Of a stretch of 64,000 nucleotides of DNA, positions 9,532 through 17,135 are shown one piece after another (position 1 is the first letter of the stretch; the number at the start of each line of letters is the position of its first letter). The notes beneath the pieces are model-generated. The model saw nothing but the letters and a program-made list of their open reading frames with translations, made no database searches and was not told the origin of the DNA. The stretch comes from Methylotenera sp. (GTDB lineage Bacteria; Pseudomonadota; Gammaproteobacteria; Burkholderiales; Methylophilaceae), in NCBI RefSeq assembly GCF_029945705.1, contig NZ_JAQSDC010000054.1:19793-83792 (forward strand), written 5' to 3'. Made by a program: the position numbers and the translations under genes.

Positions 9532-10368
9532 ATGGCAACATACGCAATAGGTGATATTCAGGGTTGTTACCATGCTTTTCAGGCATTGTTGGCGCGTATT
9601 GGGTTTAATCCAAAAGTCGATGAACTCTGGTTGGTTGGGGATTTAATCAATAGAGGAAGTGGTTCGCTTGAAGTGCTGCGTTGGTGCTATGAGCATCAAA
9701 ATAGCCTAAAAGTGGTGCTTGGTAATCATGATTTGCATGCGCTGGTTGTTGCGGCTGGGTTTGTTAATGCACATAAGGGCGATACGCTAGACGCAATACT
9801 GCAGGCTGGTGATCGCGATGTTTTGTTAAATTGGTTGCGACATCAGCATATGGTTTACCAAAATGAATCGTATTTAATGGTTCATGCGGGTTTACTACCG
9901 CAATGGACCAGCGAGCAAGCCGCTGACTACGCCACAGAAGTGGAGGCGGCTTTACGAAGCGAAGATTACTTAAATTTTTTAGCCCATATGTATGGTAATC
10001 AGCCTGATAGTTGGAATGATGGCTTACTGGGTTTGGACAGATTGCGTGTAATCACTAATGCCATGACACGGCTAAGAGTATGCACAGAGCAGGGTGTGAT
10101 GGAGTTTAGCTTTAAGGGTGAGCTAGCCGATGTGCCTGATGGATTTGTGCCTTGGTTTGATATGAAAAATCGCGCAAGCCAAGATAAACATGTAATTTTT
10201 GGACACTGGTCTGCACTTGGTTTGCAGCAACGGCAGAATGTGTACGCATTGGATACGGGCTGTTTATGGGGCGGTCAGCTGACAGCAATGAATCTAGAAA
10301 CCAAAGCAATTACACAGGTGCAATCACACCCACTCGACAAGCCAATCAAGCTTAAGTTAAAGCTTTAA
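9532..10368 (+). CDS. apaH: Symmetrical bis(5'-nucleosyl)-tetraphosphatase ApaH
   Basis: Hydrolyses Ap4A and related dinucleoside polyphosphates to two ADP, and in E. coli also removes Np4 caps from RNA. The 278-residue protein has the metallophosphatase motifs in order: GDIQG at the N-terminus, GDLINRG and GNHDLHAL, then VHAGLLPQW and FGHWSALGL. The length is right for the family. AAGGA lies 9 bases before the ATG. The 3' end overlaps the convergent acyltransferase gene by 4 bases. Confidence 0.96.
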   Translation: MATYAIGDIQGCYHAFQALLARIGFNPKVDELWLVGDLINRGSGSLEVLRWCYEHQNSLKVVLGNHDLHALVVAAGFVNAHKGDTLDAILQAGDRDVLLNWLRHQHMVYQNESYLMVHAGLLPQWTSEQAADYATEVEAALRSEDYLNFLAHMYGNQPDSWNDGLLGLDRLRVITNAMTRLRVCTEQGVMEFSFKGELADVPDGFVPWFDMKNRASQDKHVIFGHWSALGLQQRQNVYALDTGCLWGGQLTAMNLETKAITQVQSHPLDKPIKLKLKL

Positions 10369-10380
10369 TTTAAGCTTAAC
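10346..10380. terminator. Hairpin-forming palindromes at the apaH/olsA convergent junction
   Basis: The overlapping 3' ends of the two convergent genes contain AAGCTTAA (10348-10355) and its complement TTAAGCTT (10370-10377) around a central 12-bp palindrome TTAAAGCTTTAA (10357-10368). It could form alternative hairpins and slow both polymerases. T-rich DNA follows on the plus side (CTTTTCTC). The role is inferred. Confidence 0.4.
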
Positions 10381-11225
10381 TTTTCTCTAATTAAATGCTC
10401 AATATGTGAAGTGAGTTTTCGGCGATCTTTATCAACTGCCGTTAACTCAGAGGTGGCTATAGGAGCTAAAAAATGTAGCTCAACTACCACTTCTTTTTGC
10501 TGTAATACCAACTGTATAGATTCTATTAAAGTTGTTTCTCCAGCATATGCAATCTCCGTATTTACGCCGCCATCCTGACGAGGGTAGCGAAATGCAATTG
10601 GCCAGATCAGAGCATTTGCATGTATTGCCCCTTGAATAATGCTGCTCTTGAATGGCTTAATCTCAGTGCCATCTGTCGTTGTGCCTTCAGGAAACAAGCA
10701 AAGCGTATCACCATCTAATAGGCTTTGATTGGTCGCATGCACAATGCGAGCAGCATCTTGACGCCGCTCTCTGGAAATAAATAACACATTCGATTTTTTA
10801 GCGAGATAGCCAAATACAGGCCAACTTTGAATGTCTGACTTTGCGATAAATCTTGTTGGAATAACGCTATTGAGCGCATGAATATCAATCCAAGAAATAT
10901 GGTTGGCAACAAACATGATGTTGCCCGCAGTTTGATATGGCGGTGGTAAATGCCCTTTACTCACAAGCCGTATATTAAAAACCCCTAATAAATATTTACA
11001 CCACCACTTGATTAACCGTAATTTAAACAATTTATTAGATAGCGGAAACACCAATGCCGCTACTGCTATTCCTAGCAAAGTATGTAAAAAAATGCGGCTG
11101 ATTCTAAAGTAGCGAGTGAGTCTGCTAGCTCTAGTAGGTGTGATAGTAGGCGTATTAATGGCGTTATTTTTAATCGATTTCAATACCTCATATTTTATAC
11201 GTAACGCACTTGCAAAACTAATCAT
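10365..11225 (-). CDS. olsA: 1-acyl-sn-glycerol-3-phosphate / lyso-ornithine lipid O-acyltransferase (PlsC family)
   Basis: Membrane acyltransferase. The 286-residue protein has a hydrophobic N-terminal segment (about 44-62) and the PlsC catalytic motif H-X4-D (His109, Asp114 in NHISWID). The substrate-binding motif FPEGTTTDG starts near 178. It sits 27 bases downstream of an olsB-like gene on the same strand. That pairing indicates OlsA, which adds the second acyl chain to lyso-ornithine lipid, although activity on lysophosphatidic acid cannot be excluded from sequence. The N-terminal 40 residues are longer than in minimal PlsC proteins. Residues and context agree; the substrate is inferred. 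Confidence 0.85.
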   Translation of the reverse strand: MISFASALRIKYEVLKSIKNNAINTPTITPTRASRLTRYFRISRIFLHTLLGIAVAALVFPLSNKLFKLRLIKWWCKYLLGVFNIRLVSKGHLPPPYQTAGNIMFVANHISWIDIHALNSVIPTRFIAKSDIQSWPVFGYLAKKSNVLFISRERRQDAARIVHATNQSLLDGDTLCLFPEGTTTDGTEIKPFKSSIIQGAIHANALIWPIAFRYPRQDGGVNTEIAYAGETTLIESIQLVLQQKEVVVELHFLAPIATSELTAVDKDRRKLTSHIEHLIREKLSLN

Positions 11226-11252
11226 TTATTCTAGATGTTTCTTCTAGGCAAT

Positions 11253-12053
11253 TTATTTCAAAAAATGCGTTGCGTACCTAGTATTCATTCTGCTCAGCGG
11301 CAACATGACCAACATATCTGCCGTGTTGAAATAAGGATCCCATGCAGGTTCGCCGCAAATGTAAGCGCCAAGACGTAAGTAGCCTTTAATTAATGGAGGA
11401 CAAGCCGCTTGCATATCGGTGCGTAAAGAATCATTTAGCAATGGATTCCGTGGAAATACGCGGTATTCAAGTGGGCATAAGTAGTCATCTTGCAGTCTGT
11501 GATACAGGCTTGCCGCAGCGTGACCGCCATCAGCCATGCTCACACTGCCACAACCTATCATGTACTCATAGTTGTGAACTTGCATATATTTAGCTAAACC
11601 TGCCCAAAGCATTGTAATGGTGCCACCGTTACGATAGTTCTGGTGTACGCATGCACGTCCAACTTCAACCGTGCGGTCAAATAAGTGCGACAGTCTGCTT
11701 AAATCAAACTCAGCAGCAGAGTAATAGCCGCCTGCTTCATTTGCCTTTGAGGGGCTAAGCATTCTATAAGTACCAATCACTTGGTTAGTGCTTGTGTCTC
11801 TTACAATTAAGTGGTCGCAATACTGGTCAAAGCCATCTACATCAAGCCCGCCAGTACCTAATAGTTGGGCACCCATTTCCTCAGCAAAAACCTTGTAACG
11901 TAAGCGTTGAGCTTCTTCAATTTCTAGTTGGCTGTGTGCAAGACTGATGCTAAGGCGCTTTTGATCGTGAGTTGCGACGTGCGTCAATTTTTGATTGGCT
12001 GCGAGTGTGCTACCGAGAGTAATATCAAGTGCTGAAAACTCTTTATTTATCAT
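11253..12053 (-). CDS. olsB: L-ornithine N(alpha)-acyltransferase OlsB-like (GNAT fold, formerly 'putative hemolysin')
   Basis: Transfers a 3-hydroxyacyl group from acyl-ACP to ornithine, the first step of ornithine lipid synthesis. The 266-residue protein belongs to the COG3176/Acetyltransf_5 group. Seen are LRYKVFAEEMGA near residue 52, DQYCDHLIV, GTYRML, the VEVGRACVHQNYRNGG motif split over a strand and loop, LWAGLAKYM, and IKGYLRLGAYICGEPAWDP toward the end. A strong Shine-Dalgarno (AAGAGGAGA on the minus strand) precedes ATG 12053. The promoter region carries phased Pho-box-like half-sites (12097-12136), which fits phosphate control. Confidence 0.88.
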   Translation of the reverse strand: MINKEFSALDITLGSTLAANQKLTHVATHDQKRLSISLAHSQLEIEEAQRLRYKVFAEEMGAQLLGTGGLDVDGFDQYCDHLIVRDTSTNQVIGTYRMLSPSKANEAGGYYSAAEFDLSRLSHLFDRTVEVGRACVHQNYRNGGTITMLWAGLAKYMQVHNYEYMIGCGSVSMADGGHAAASLYHRLQDDYLCPLEYRVFPRNPLLNDSLRTDMQAACPPLIKGYLRLGAYICGEPAWDPYFNTADMLVMLPLSRMNTRYATHFLK

Positions 12054-12096
12054 TAAATGTCTCCTCTTAAATTTAAGGTGACTTTAATGAACAAAA

Positions 12097-12136
12097 GTGA
12101 ACAATAGATGACGGAAATATGACTTTTTGTTGACAG
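12097..12136 (-). promoter_or_regulatory. Putative PhoB-binding array upstream of olsB
   Basis: On the minus strand, 7-bp units CTGTCAA (12130-12136), AAGTCAT (12119-12125), CCGTCAT (12108-12114) and a weaker TGTTCAC (12097-12103) repeat with an exact 11-bp period and A/T-rich 4-bp spacers. This is the architecture of Pho boxes (consensus unit CTGTCAT). The first pair matches the 18-bp consensus at about 14 positions. It lies about 45-80 bp upstream of the olsB start. Binding is inferred. Confidence 0.62.
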
Positions 12137-12204
12137 TCAATTTGCAGGTAAAAAAACCCAAATGGAGATGACTAATAAGTATTTACAGGGGAAATTTAGA
12201 AAAT

Positions 12205-12232
12205 AAAAAAAGACGCAAGGAGCTTGCGTCTT
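12205..12232 (-). terminator. Rho-independent terminator after the glycine-zipper lipoprotein gene
   Basis: Stem AGACGCAAG/CTTGCGTCT (12211-12219 with 12223-12231), followed on the minus strand by a run of Ts (complement of the A-run 12205-12211). It lies 26 bases past the stop of the minus-strand gene at 12258-12710 and ahead of the olsB promoter region. Confidence 0.9.
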
Positions 12233-12257
12233 TAATATGTCATTAGTAAGAATTTAA

Positions 12258-12710
12258 CTAGTGTGTCACGCGTGAAGTACCAGAATTCTCAACTATGCGC
12301 ACTTTATCACCGGCTCTGAACTCTTCATCGGCTTCTTGTACGATAGCGATTAACGCGCCACCATCAAGTTTAACGGTAATTTCATAGGCATTTTTACGTG
12401 TTACGCCTTCTTCAACTGCTGAACCTGCCAAACCGCCAGCCACAGCGCCAATCACCGCTGCAATAGCACTACCGCGACCGCCACCTATCGTGCTGCCAGC
12501 AATGCCACCAACCGCGCCACCTGCGATGGTGCCGACAGGGGATTTAGTACCTTCTAGTTTCACTGAGCGTACACTTTCTACCACGCCAGTTCTAACAGTT
12601 TGCACTTTACGTGCATCGTCACGGCTATAAACGCTGCCAGAATTGGAGCTAGCGCATGCTGCAAGAAATACACTCAATATACCGACGGCTAATAATCTTG
12701 TTGTTTTCAT
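12258..12710 (-). CDS. Glycine-zipper outer-membrane lipoprotein (SlyB/Pcp-like)
   Basis: The 150-residue lipoprotein has a lipobox FLAAC with Cys19. A glycine-zipper 2TM region covers about 59-100 (repeated GG-xxx-G patterns, such as GGAVGGIAGSTIGGG). A short C-terminal beta domain ends in GDKVRIVENSG. This is the SlyB/PAL-cross-reacting lipoprotein architecture, associated with outer-membrane integrity. Start ATG 12710 has AGGAGG upstream (minus strand) at good spacing. The gene is monocistronic, with its own terminator. Confidence 0.9.
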   Translation of the reverse strand: MKTTRLLAVGILSVFLAACASSNSGSVYSRDDARKVQTVRTGVVESVRSVKLEGTKSPVGTIAGGAVGGIAGSTIGGGRGSAIAAVIGAVAGGLAGSAVEEGVTRKNAYEITVKLDGGALIAIVQEADEEFRAGDKVRIVENSGTSRVTH

Positions 12711-12799
12711 ATGATGCCTCCTAAAATGTTGTTAACTAATATTTGTTAGTACTATAACTTTAATTCAGACTGTTTATGGCTCTCTATAGTTGCGTTTAC

Positions 12800-13753
12800 T
12801 TAAGCTAAGTTTTCAGTGAGCGCAGTTTCATCAACCAGTGCTTGAGTGTAAATTGCCTCAATATCTGCGCGGCTAGGCTTGTGGTTTTGTCCGCCACGGC
12901 TTTCAATTTTAATCGCGCCCATAGTAGAAGCTAACCTGCCGCAAGTAGGCCAATCCCAACCTTTTGCTATGCCGTATAGCAAGCCAGCGCGATATGCGTC
13001 ACCGCAACCCGTTGGGTCGACAATCTTCATCGCTTTAACGCATGGAATGTCATAACGTTGACCATCTGCATAAATTTGTGAGCCAGCACCGCCGAGTGTC
13101 ACGATTAAGGCTTTTACCTTAAGTGCTAATTGGTCTAAATTTAACCCAGTTTTATCTTGAATAATTTGTGACTCATAATCGTTTACTGCTAAATAGTCGG
13201 CCATTTCAATAAATTCTAAAAGCTCTTTGCCATCAAACATTGGCAAGCCTTGGCCTGGGTCAAACAAAAATGGAATGCCAGCTTCATAACATTCAAGTGC
13301 ATGCTGAAACATGCCGCCACGGCCATCGGGAGCAATAACTGCTAATGTGACGTCTTTGGCATCGTTAACACTGTTTTGGTGTGACTCGACCATTGCGCCT
13401 GGATGAAAAGCGGTGATCTGATTGTCATCGGTATCGGTAGTAATAAATGCTTGTGCTGTGAAGCTACCTTCAATGGTTTTAATATGAGAGGTATTGAGTT
13501 TGTTTTGATTTAGCCATTGGGTATAAGTAGAAAAATCTTCACCTACGGTTGCCATGATGAGTGGATTACCTTCAAGTAATTGCATATTGTATGCAATGTT
13601 GCCTGCGGTGCCGCCGAACTCACGGCGCATTTCGGGTACATAAAACGCCACGCTTAAGGCATGAATTTTATCTGGCAAGATATGATTTTTGAATTGATCT
13701 TGAAACACCATGATGGTGTCGAAGGCAAGCGAACCGCAAATAAGAGTGTTCAT
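12800..13753 (-). CDS. PfkB-family carbohydrate kinase (adenosine kinase-like)
   Basis: ATP-dependent kinase of the ribokinase superfamily. The 317-residue protein has the N-terminal GG motif region RREFGGTAGNIAYN (about 44-57) and the C-terminal signature DPTGCGDAYRAG, with catalytic Asp251. Proteins like this in betaproteobacteria are often annotated as adenosine kinase or sugar kinase, but the substrate is not readable here. It lies 77 bases downstream of the tetR gene on the same strand, so partial co-transcription is possible. The tail after residue 300 is poorly conserved. Confidence 0.85.
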   Translation of the reverse strand: MNTLICGSLAFDTIMVFQDQFKNHILPDKIHALSVAFYVPEMRREFGGTAGNIAYNMQLLEGNPLIMATVGEDFSTYTQWLNQNKLNTSHIKTIEGSFTAQAFITTDTDDNQITAFHPGAMVESHQNSVNDAKDVTLAVIAPDGRGGMFQHALECYEAGIPFLFDPGQGLPMFDGKELLEFIEMADYLAVNDYESQIIQDKTGLNLDQLALKVKALIVTLGGAGSQIYADGQRYDIPCVKAMKIVDPTGCGDAYRAGLLYGIAKGWDWPTCGRLASTMGAIKIESRGGQNHKPSRADIEAIYTQALVDETALTENLA

Positions 13754-13829
13754 GAAAATAATAGATTAAATTAAAGATTCTATTATCTAAGGTATTGGCT
13801 TGCGCAAGCAAGCCAAATTAATACTAAGG

Positions 13830-14393
13830 CTAATTTGTAAGCGCGCTATCTATTAATATTTTTGAAGCTTTTTTCGCATATTTCATCGCGCCAGAACCGC
13901 GTTTCATTTGCTCAGCCTGCACCGCACCCTCAAATATGAGTGAAAGCTGCAGTGCTAAACCGTCTGCGTCTTGAATGTTGGCCTCTGAGGCTAAGCTACT
14001 GATGTATTGCCTAAACTGCCGTGATTGCTCTGAAGACAGTTGATGTACAGCACTTTCTTCATTAGGAAACTCTGCAGAAGCCTTGATGAAGCCCATGCCA
14101 CGAAAATTGGGTGATGTGACCCACTCCTCAATAAACTCAAATAGCTTTTGTAGTTTATCGCTTGGTTTTTTGGCGTTGGAATTGAGTTGTTCGCTCAACC
14201 AACTTTGAAAGTCTTGATGGCCTTTTTCTAGCACTTCAAGAATTAAATTTTCTTTGCTAGTAAAGTATTTATAGAGTGTCATTTTAGTTGTACCAGCAAC
14301 TGCTACAATAGTATCCACTCCAGTCGAGTTTATACCTCTCGTTTGGAAAAGGTCAGTAGCGACTACTAAGATTTTACTTTTCAACGAAGACAT
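13830..14393 (-). CDS. TetR/AcrR family transcriptional regulator
   Basis: The 187-residue regulator has an N-terminal helix-turn-helix (about 5-50, including TRGINSTGVDTIV and TTKMTLYKYF, the usual TetR recognition-helix pattern). An all-helical ligand domain follows, ending GSGAMKYAKKASKILI. Start ATG 14393 is chosen because GGAGG lies 8 bases upstream; a TTG at 14408 would place the Shine-Dalgarno inside the gene. It is divergent from a secreted SRPBCC protein. The shared region holds two TATAC-N6-GTATA palindromes that are likely its operators. The ligand is unknown. Confidence 0.92.
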   Translation of the reverse strand: MSSLKSKILVVATDLFQTRGINSTGVDTIVAVAGTTKMTLYKYFTSKENLILEVLEKGHQDFQSWLSEQLNSNAKKPSDKLQKLFEFIEEWVTSPNFRGMGFIKASAEFPNEESAVHQLSSEQSRQFRQYISSLASEANIQDADGLALQLSLIFEGAVQAEQMKRGSGAMKYAKKASKILIDSALTN

Positions 14394-14451
14394 TTTTATT
14401 GCCTCCAATAAATATTTAGAATTTATTTTATACTAAAATAAATAAAAAATC

Positions 14452-14471
14452 TATATACAGACCTGTATATA
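14452..14471. promoter_or_regulatory. Putative TetR operator 1 (20-bp perfect palindrome)
   Basis: Inverted repeat with 9-bp arms TATATACAG and CTGTATATA and a 2-bp centre, 59 bases upstream of the tetR ATG. The core TATAC-AGACCT-GTATA (14454-14469) shares arm sequence and spacing with operator 2. Confidence 0.72.
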
Positions 14472-14572
14472 TAAGATAAACTATTTTCACAGTTGCAGTT
14501 TATATACGTTTCATTGTTGATTTAAAAGAACATTGTAAATAGTCATGCTGCAATAATGCGAAGTTAAATGTC

Positions 14573-14588
14573 TATACCAATTTGTATA
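14573..14588. promoter_or_regulatory. Putative TetR operator 2 (TATAC-N6-GTATA)
   Basis: TATAC-CAATTT-GTATA lies just before the Shine-Dalgarno (14594-14598) of the SRPBCC gene. The same arms and the same 6-bp spacer as operator 1, centre to centre 119 bp, suggest one regulator controls both divergent promoters. Confidence 0.68.
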
Positions 14589-14605
14589 TTTTTAGGAGAA
14601 TTATC

Positions 14606-15109
14606 ATGAGTAAATTACTAATAGCACTATCTTTAGCAACAATTGGTTTTGCGGCACAGGCTAATGCAGCATCACCAGCAACGCTTTATGTGATTAAGTC
14701 AGTCAACATCAATGTGCCTGCTGCGACAGCTTGGGAAAAAATTTCTAAGTTTGGCGATTTAGGTGCTTGGCATCCAGCTGTTGCAAAAACAGAAATTAAC
14801 GCTGGGTCTGAAGGTAAAAAAGGCGCTAAACGCACACTTACTTTGCAAGATGGTGGCAAAATCAATGAAACGCTCACAGCTTACAATGCTAAAAATAAAA
14901 CCATGAGCTACATCATTACTGGTGGTGTATTGCCAGTGACTAGCTATGCTTCAAACTTACATGTGTATTCAAATGGCGCTGATAAATCAGTAGTTGTGTG
15001 GGAAGGCAGCTTTTTGCCAAAAGCACCTGCGGATGAAAAAGCGGCATCTGATGCTATTGGTGGCGTATACGAAGGTGGTTTAGCTAATCTTAAGAAAATT
15101 TTAGAGTAG
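14606..15109 (+). CDS. Secreted SRPBCC/START-like domain protein (polyketide cyclase-like)
   Basis: The 167-residue protein begins with a signal peptide (MSKLLIALSLATIGF to AQANA, cleavage near 22). A helix-grip SRPBCC domain follows: SVNINVPAATAWEKISKFGDL is split over strand and helix, then LGAWHPAV, and a C-terminal long helix starting at DAIGGVYEGG. Start ATG 14606 is set by AGGAGA at 14594; a longer frame from 14582 would begin inside operator 2. SRPBCC folds bind hydrophobic ligands, and the substrate here is unknown. It is probably controlled by the divergent TetR. Confidence 0.85.
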   Translation: MSKLLIALSLATIGFAAQANAASPATLYVIKSVNINVPAATAWEKISKFGDLGAWHPAVAKTEINAGSEGKKGAKRTLTLQDGGKINETLTAYNAKNKTMSYIITGGVLPVTSYASNLHVYSNGADKSVVVWEGSFLPKAPADEKAASDAIGGVYEGGLANLKKILE

Positions 15110-15122
15110 TTGCTTAAAGCAG

Positions 15123-15150
15123 GTGTGGCGATATGAGCGTGTCGCCACAC
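15123..15150. terminator. Hairpin between convergent SRPBCC and TetR-like membrane protein genes
   Basis: A 9-bp perfect stem GTGTGGCGA/TCGCCACAC (15123-15131 with 15142-15150) with a 10-base loop lies 14 bases after the SRPBCC stop. The following TATTATTAA is only weakly T-rich, so this may be an imperfect or bidirectional terminator. Confidence 0.55.
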
Positions 15151-15173
15151 TATTATTAATGCAGTAACAATGA

Positions 15174-15971
15174 TTATCTAGAGTTTGCCATTAGCATTGG
15201 CGTGAAATTACAGCGTACTTTTTCTAAATACGAATTGGCAATTGCCAAGTCATGGAGATTGGTTGGTATTTTGCCACCCACTACATTTTCTAAGTAAACC
15301 GCTTTATCTTTATCTGGAATCTGAATCGCTTCGGGAAACTGACAGGTGCCATTACGCATTTGCTCATACCTTGCATACATCGCTGCTGCTTCTTGAGCAG
15401 TTAATCTGGTTGTGGCTGGACTTTTTGCAACGCTCACTTTTGTTGTTTCATTGTTAAAAGATTTAGCGATTAAGGGGCTTGTTTGCTTGTGTAAAAGCGC
15501 AGGTAGCCACATAGAGCTAATTCCAACAATTAGAAATATACTTGCGGCTATTCCAAAAATAGCTGGCTTAGACATGCTAGGTTTAAAAGCCGAGAGTTTA
15601 TCGCGTAGGTTTTCTAACCAAACCCACTCGTTTTGAGTTTGTGCCAAAATAAGAGCATTTGCCGCTTTTTTTGCATGCATTAAACTGCCGCAGCCAGGTT
15701 GATTAATTTCTTGCTGTGCCGCATTACGCGCAATCAGAGTGATGTGTTCAGCAAGAATGGACGGGTTAGCAGCGCCTAAATTTTTAGCTTGTGCTGTTAA
15801 AAACTCAATGAGTTGACCGCTAGCCAGTGATGTTTGTGTGATGATCATCTGCGTGTCAGGTGCAGCCAGCCAGTCATTTAAAATATCAAACAGGCTAAGT
15901 ATTCGGCCTTGTGGCGTCTTACTGGATTTAGCCAGCATATTTAGTAACCACTGCGAATTGAAAATATCCAT
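15174..15971 (-). CDS. Single-pass membrane protein with TetR effector-domain-like N-terminus, no HTH
   Basis: I do not recognise a named family. Of about 265 residues, 20-115 are helical and resemble the ligand domain of the TetR encoded at 13830-14393. Compare RILSLFDILNDWLAAPD with KLQKLFEFIEEWVTSPN, and GCGSLMHAKKAANALI with GSGAMKYAKKASKILI. A membrane helix lies at about 137-159. A C-terminal region (about 190-262) has two cysteines (near 210 and 254) and the peptide FPEAIQIPDKDKAVYLENVVGGKIP. No helix-turn-helix is present. Start ATG 15971 is preferred over GTG 15974. It may be a membrane-bound sensor; that is inference. Confidence 0.72.
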   Translation of the reverse strand: MDIFNSQWLLNMLAKSSKTPQGRILSLFDILNDWLAAPDTQMIITQTSLASGQLIEFLTAQAKNLGAANPSILAEHITLIARNAAQQEINQPGCGSLMHAKKAANALILAQTQNEWVWLENLRDKLSAFKPSMSKPAIFGIAASIFLIVGISSMWLPALLHKQTSPLIAKSFNNETTKVSVAKSPATTRLTAQEAAAMYARYEQMRNGTCQFPEAIQIPDKDKAVYLENVVGGKIPTNLHDLAIANSYLEKVRCNFTPMLMANSR

Positions 15972-15994
15972 CACTTAAATGATCTCTTAACCCA

Positions 15995-16405
15995 TTAAAA
16001 CGGTTTAACAACAACCAGTATGACAATGATGGTGAGTGCAACAACTGGAAGCTCATTAAACCAGCGATACCAGATATGGCTGCGTGTATTTCTATCATGT
16101 TTAAAGTCGTTCACAAGCTTGCCACAATAAAAGTGGTAGGCAACAAGTATGGCAACCAGCGTTAATTTTGGGTGCATCCATTTACCAGTTACGCCATAGC
16201 CTAACCATAACCAAAGGCCAAAAATAAGCGCTAATACAGCAAGAGGAAACATGAATCGATACAATTTACGTTCCATGAGTTTAAGTCGCTCTGATGTCGC
16301 GACATCAGTCACCATGGCGTGATTCACTAAAAGCCTAGGCAGGTAAAATAGCCCAGCAAACCAGCTCGTGACAAAAATAATGTGAAATGCCTTAACCCAT
16401 AACAT
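15995..16405 (-). CDS. hemJ: HemJ/UPF0093-like membrane protein (protoporphyrinogen IX oxidase)
   Basis: HemJ oxidises protoporphyrinogen IX to protoporphyrin IX in many proteobacteria lacking HemG or HemY. The 136-residue protein has four membrane helices. It carries the family start MLWVKAFHIIFVTSWFAGL with the conserved histidine and W-FAGLFYLPRL, and a conserved late tract WYRWFNELPVVAL. ATG 16405 is used because AAGGA lies 9 bases upstream; a TTG at 16408 also exists. It lies 16 bases upstream of the TetR-like membrane protein gene on the same strand, and 20 bases after the TlpA-like gene. Confidence 0.85.
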   Translation of the reverse strand: MLWVKAFHIIFVTSWFAGLFYLPRLLVNHAMVTDVATSERLKLMERKLYRFMFPLAVLALIFGLWLWLGYGVTGKWMHPKLTLVAILVAYHFYCGKLVNDFKHDRNTRSHIWYRWFNELPVVALTIIVILVVVKPF

Positions 16406-16424
16406 CAATAAAATCCTTTAATTA

Positions 16425-16934
16425 TCATCCATTTTTTGCAGTGAACTCTGCGCTTAATAGCTGATTTAACTTAATAAAATCTAACACACCAATTGTACGT
16501 TGTAACAGCCTACCTTGCTTATCAAAAATAAAGGTTGTCGGCGTTAAATCAACGTTACCAAATTTTTTTGTTACTTCTGCAAGTCCGTCATGCATCACTG
16601 GAAAAGGTAACTTCTTCTGCGTAACATAATTCAACACTTGTGCAGGAGGGTCGTAAGGCATAGCTACGGCAATAATTTCAAAGCCTTTTTTTTGGTATTG
16701 CTGATACGTATTCACCAATGCTGGCATTTCTGTTACACAGGCTAGGCAGTCAGTTGCCCAAAAATTGACTAATACTACTTTACCTTTTAAGCCCACCATG
16801 TTGATTTCTTTACCTTCAATGGTAGTGAAAGTCACGTCTGGTGCGGTATTTCTATTGTGGATAAGCACTGCTATAAAACCAAGTATTACCAATATAACGG
16901 CAGCAATTAATGATTTTTTAAATAATTTGTTCAT
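16425..16934 (-). CDS. TlpA/ResA-like membrane-anchored thioredoxin
   Basis: Periplasmic thiol-disulfide oxidoreductase. The 169-residue protein has an N-terminal anchor (about 9-25) and a thioredoxin fold with FWATDCLACVTEMP, in which Cys63 and Cys66 form the CXXC active site. A cis-proline loop LTPTTFIFD follows. It differs from the dedicated CcmG at 425-952 in its CLAC motif and position. It is first of a probable three-gene minus-strand unit with hemJ and the TetR-like membrane protein. The substrate is unknown; heme or redox-related roles are inference from the neighbours. Confidence 0.9.
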   Translation of the reverse strand: MNKLFKKSLIAAVILVILGFIAVLIHNRNTAPDVTFTTIEGKEINMVGLKGKVVLVNFWATDCLACVTEMPALVNTYQQYQKKGFEIIAVAMPYDPPAQVLNYVTQKKLPFPVMHDGLAEVTKKFGNVDLTPTTFIFDKQGRLLQRTIGVLDFIKLNQLLSAEFTAKNG

Positions 16935-17060
16935 ACAAATAGTCTATCTTATTTATAGTGGTAGTTCGCCCACATTGATGCGCAACTTAATGATTTATAG
17001 TCGGTCATAAAAAACTTAAATAACCACAAAACAGTCGCGCTTATTTGCAGTGATTCAACA

Positions 17061-17069
17061 TGTTATAAT
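17061..17069 (+). promoter_or_regulatory. Extended -10 promoter for the DUF3683 oxidoreductase gene
   Basis: TGT-TATAAT (TATAAT at 17064-17069) is a perfect -10 with the extended TGN motif. The -35 region is weak. It predicts a start near 17076 and a leader of about 60 nt that contains a small hairpin AATAGC-AAA-GCTATT (17080-17094). Confidence 0.6.
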
Positions 17070-17135
17070 CACGTATCGTAATAGCAAAGCTATTTATCTA
17101 GACATTTATGAAAAAAGACGTTGATCAAAAAAACA

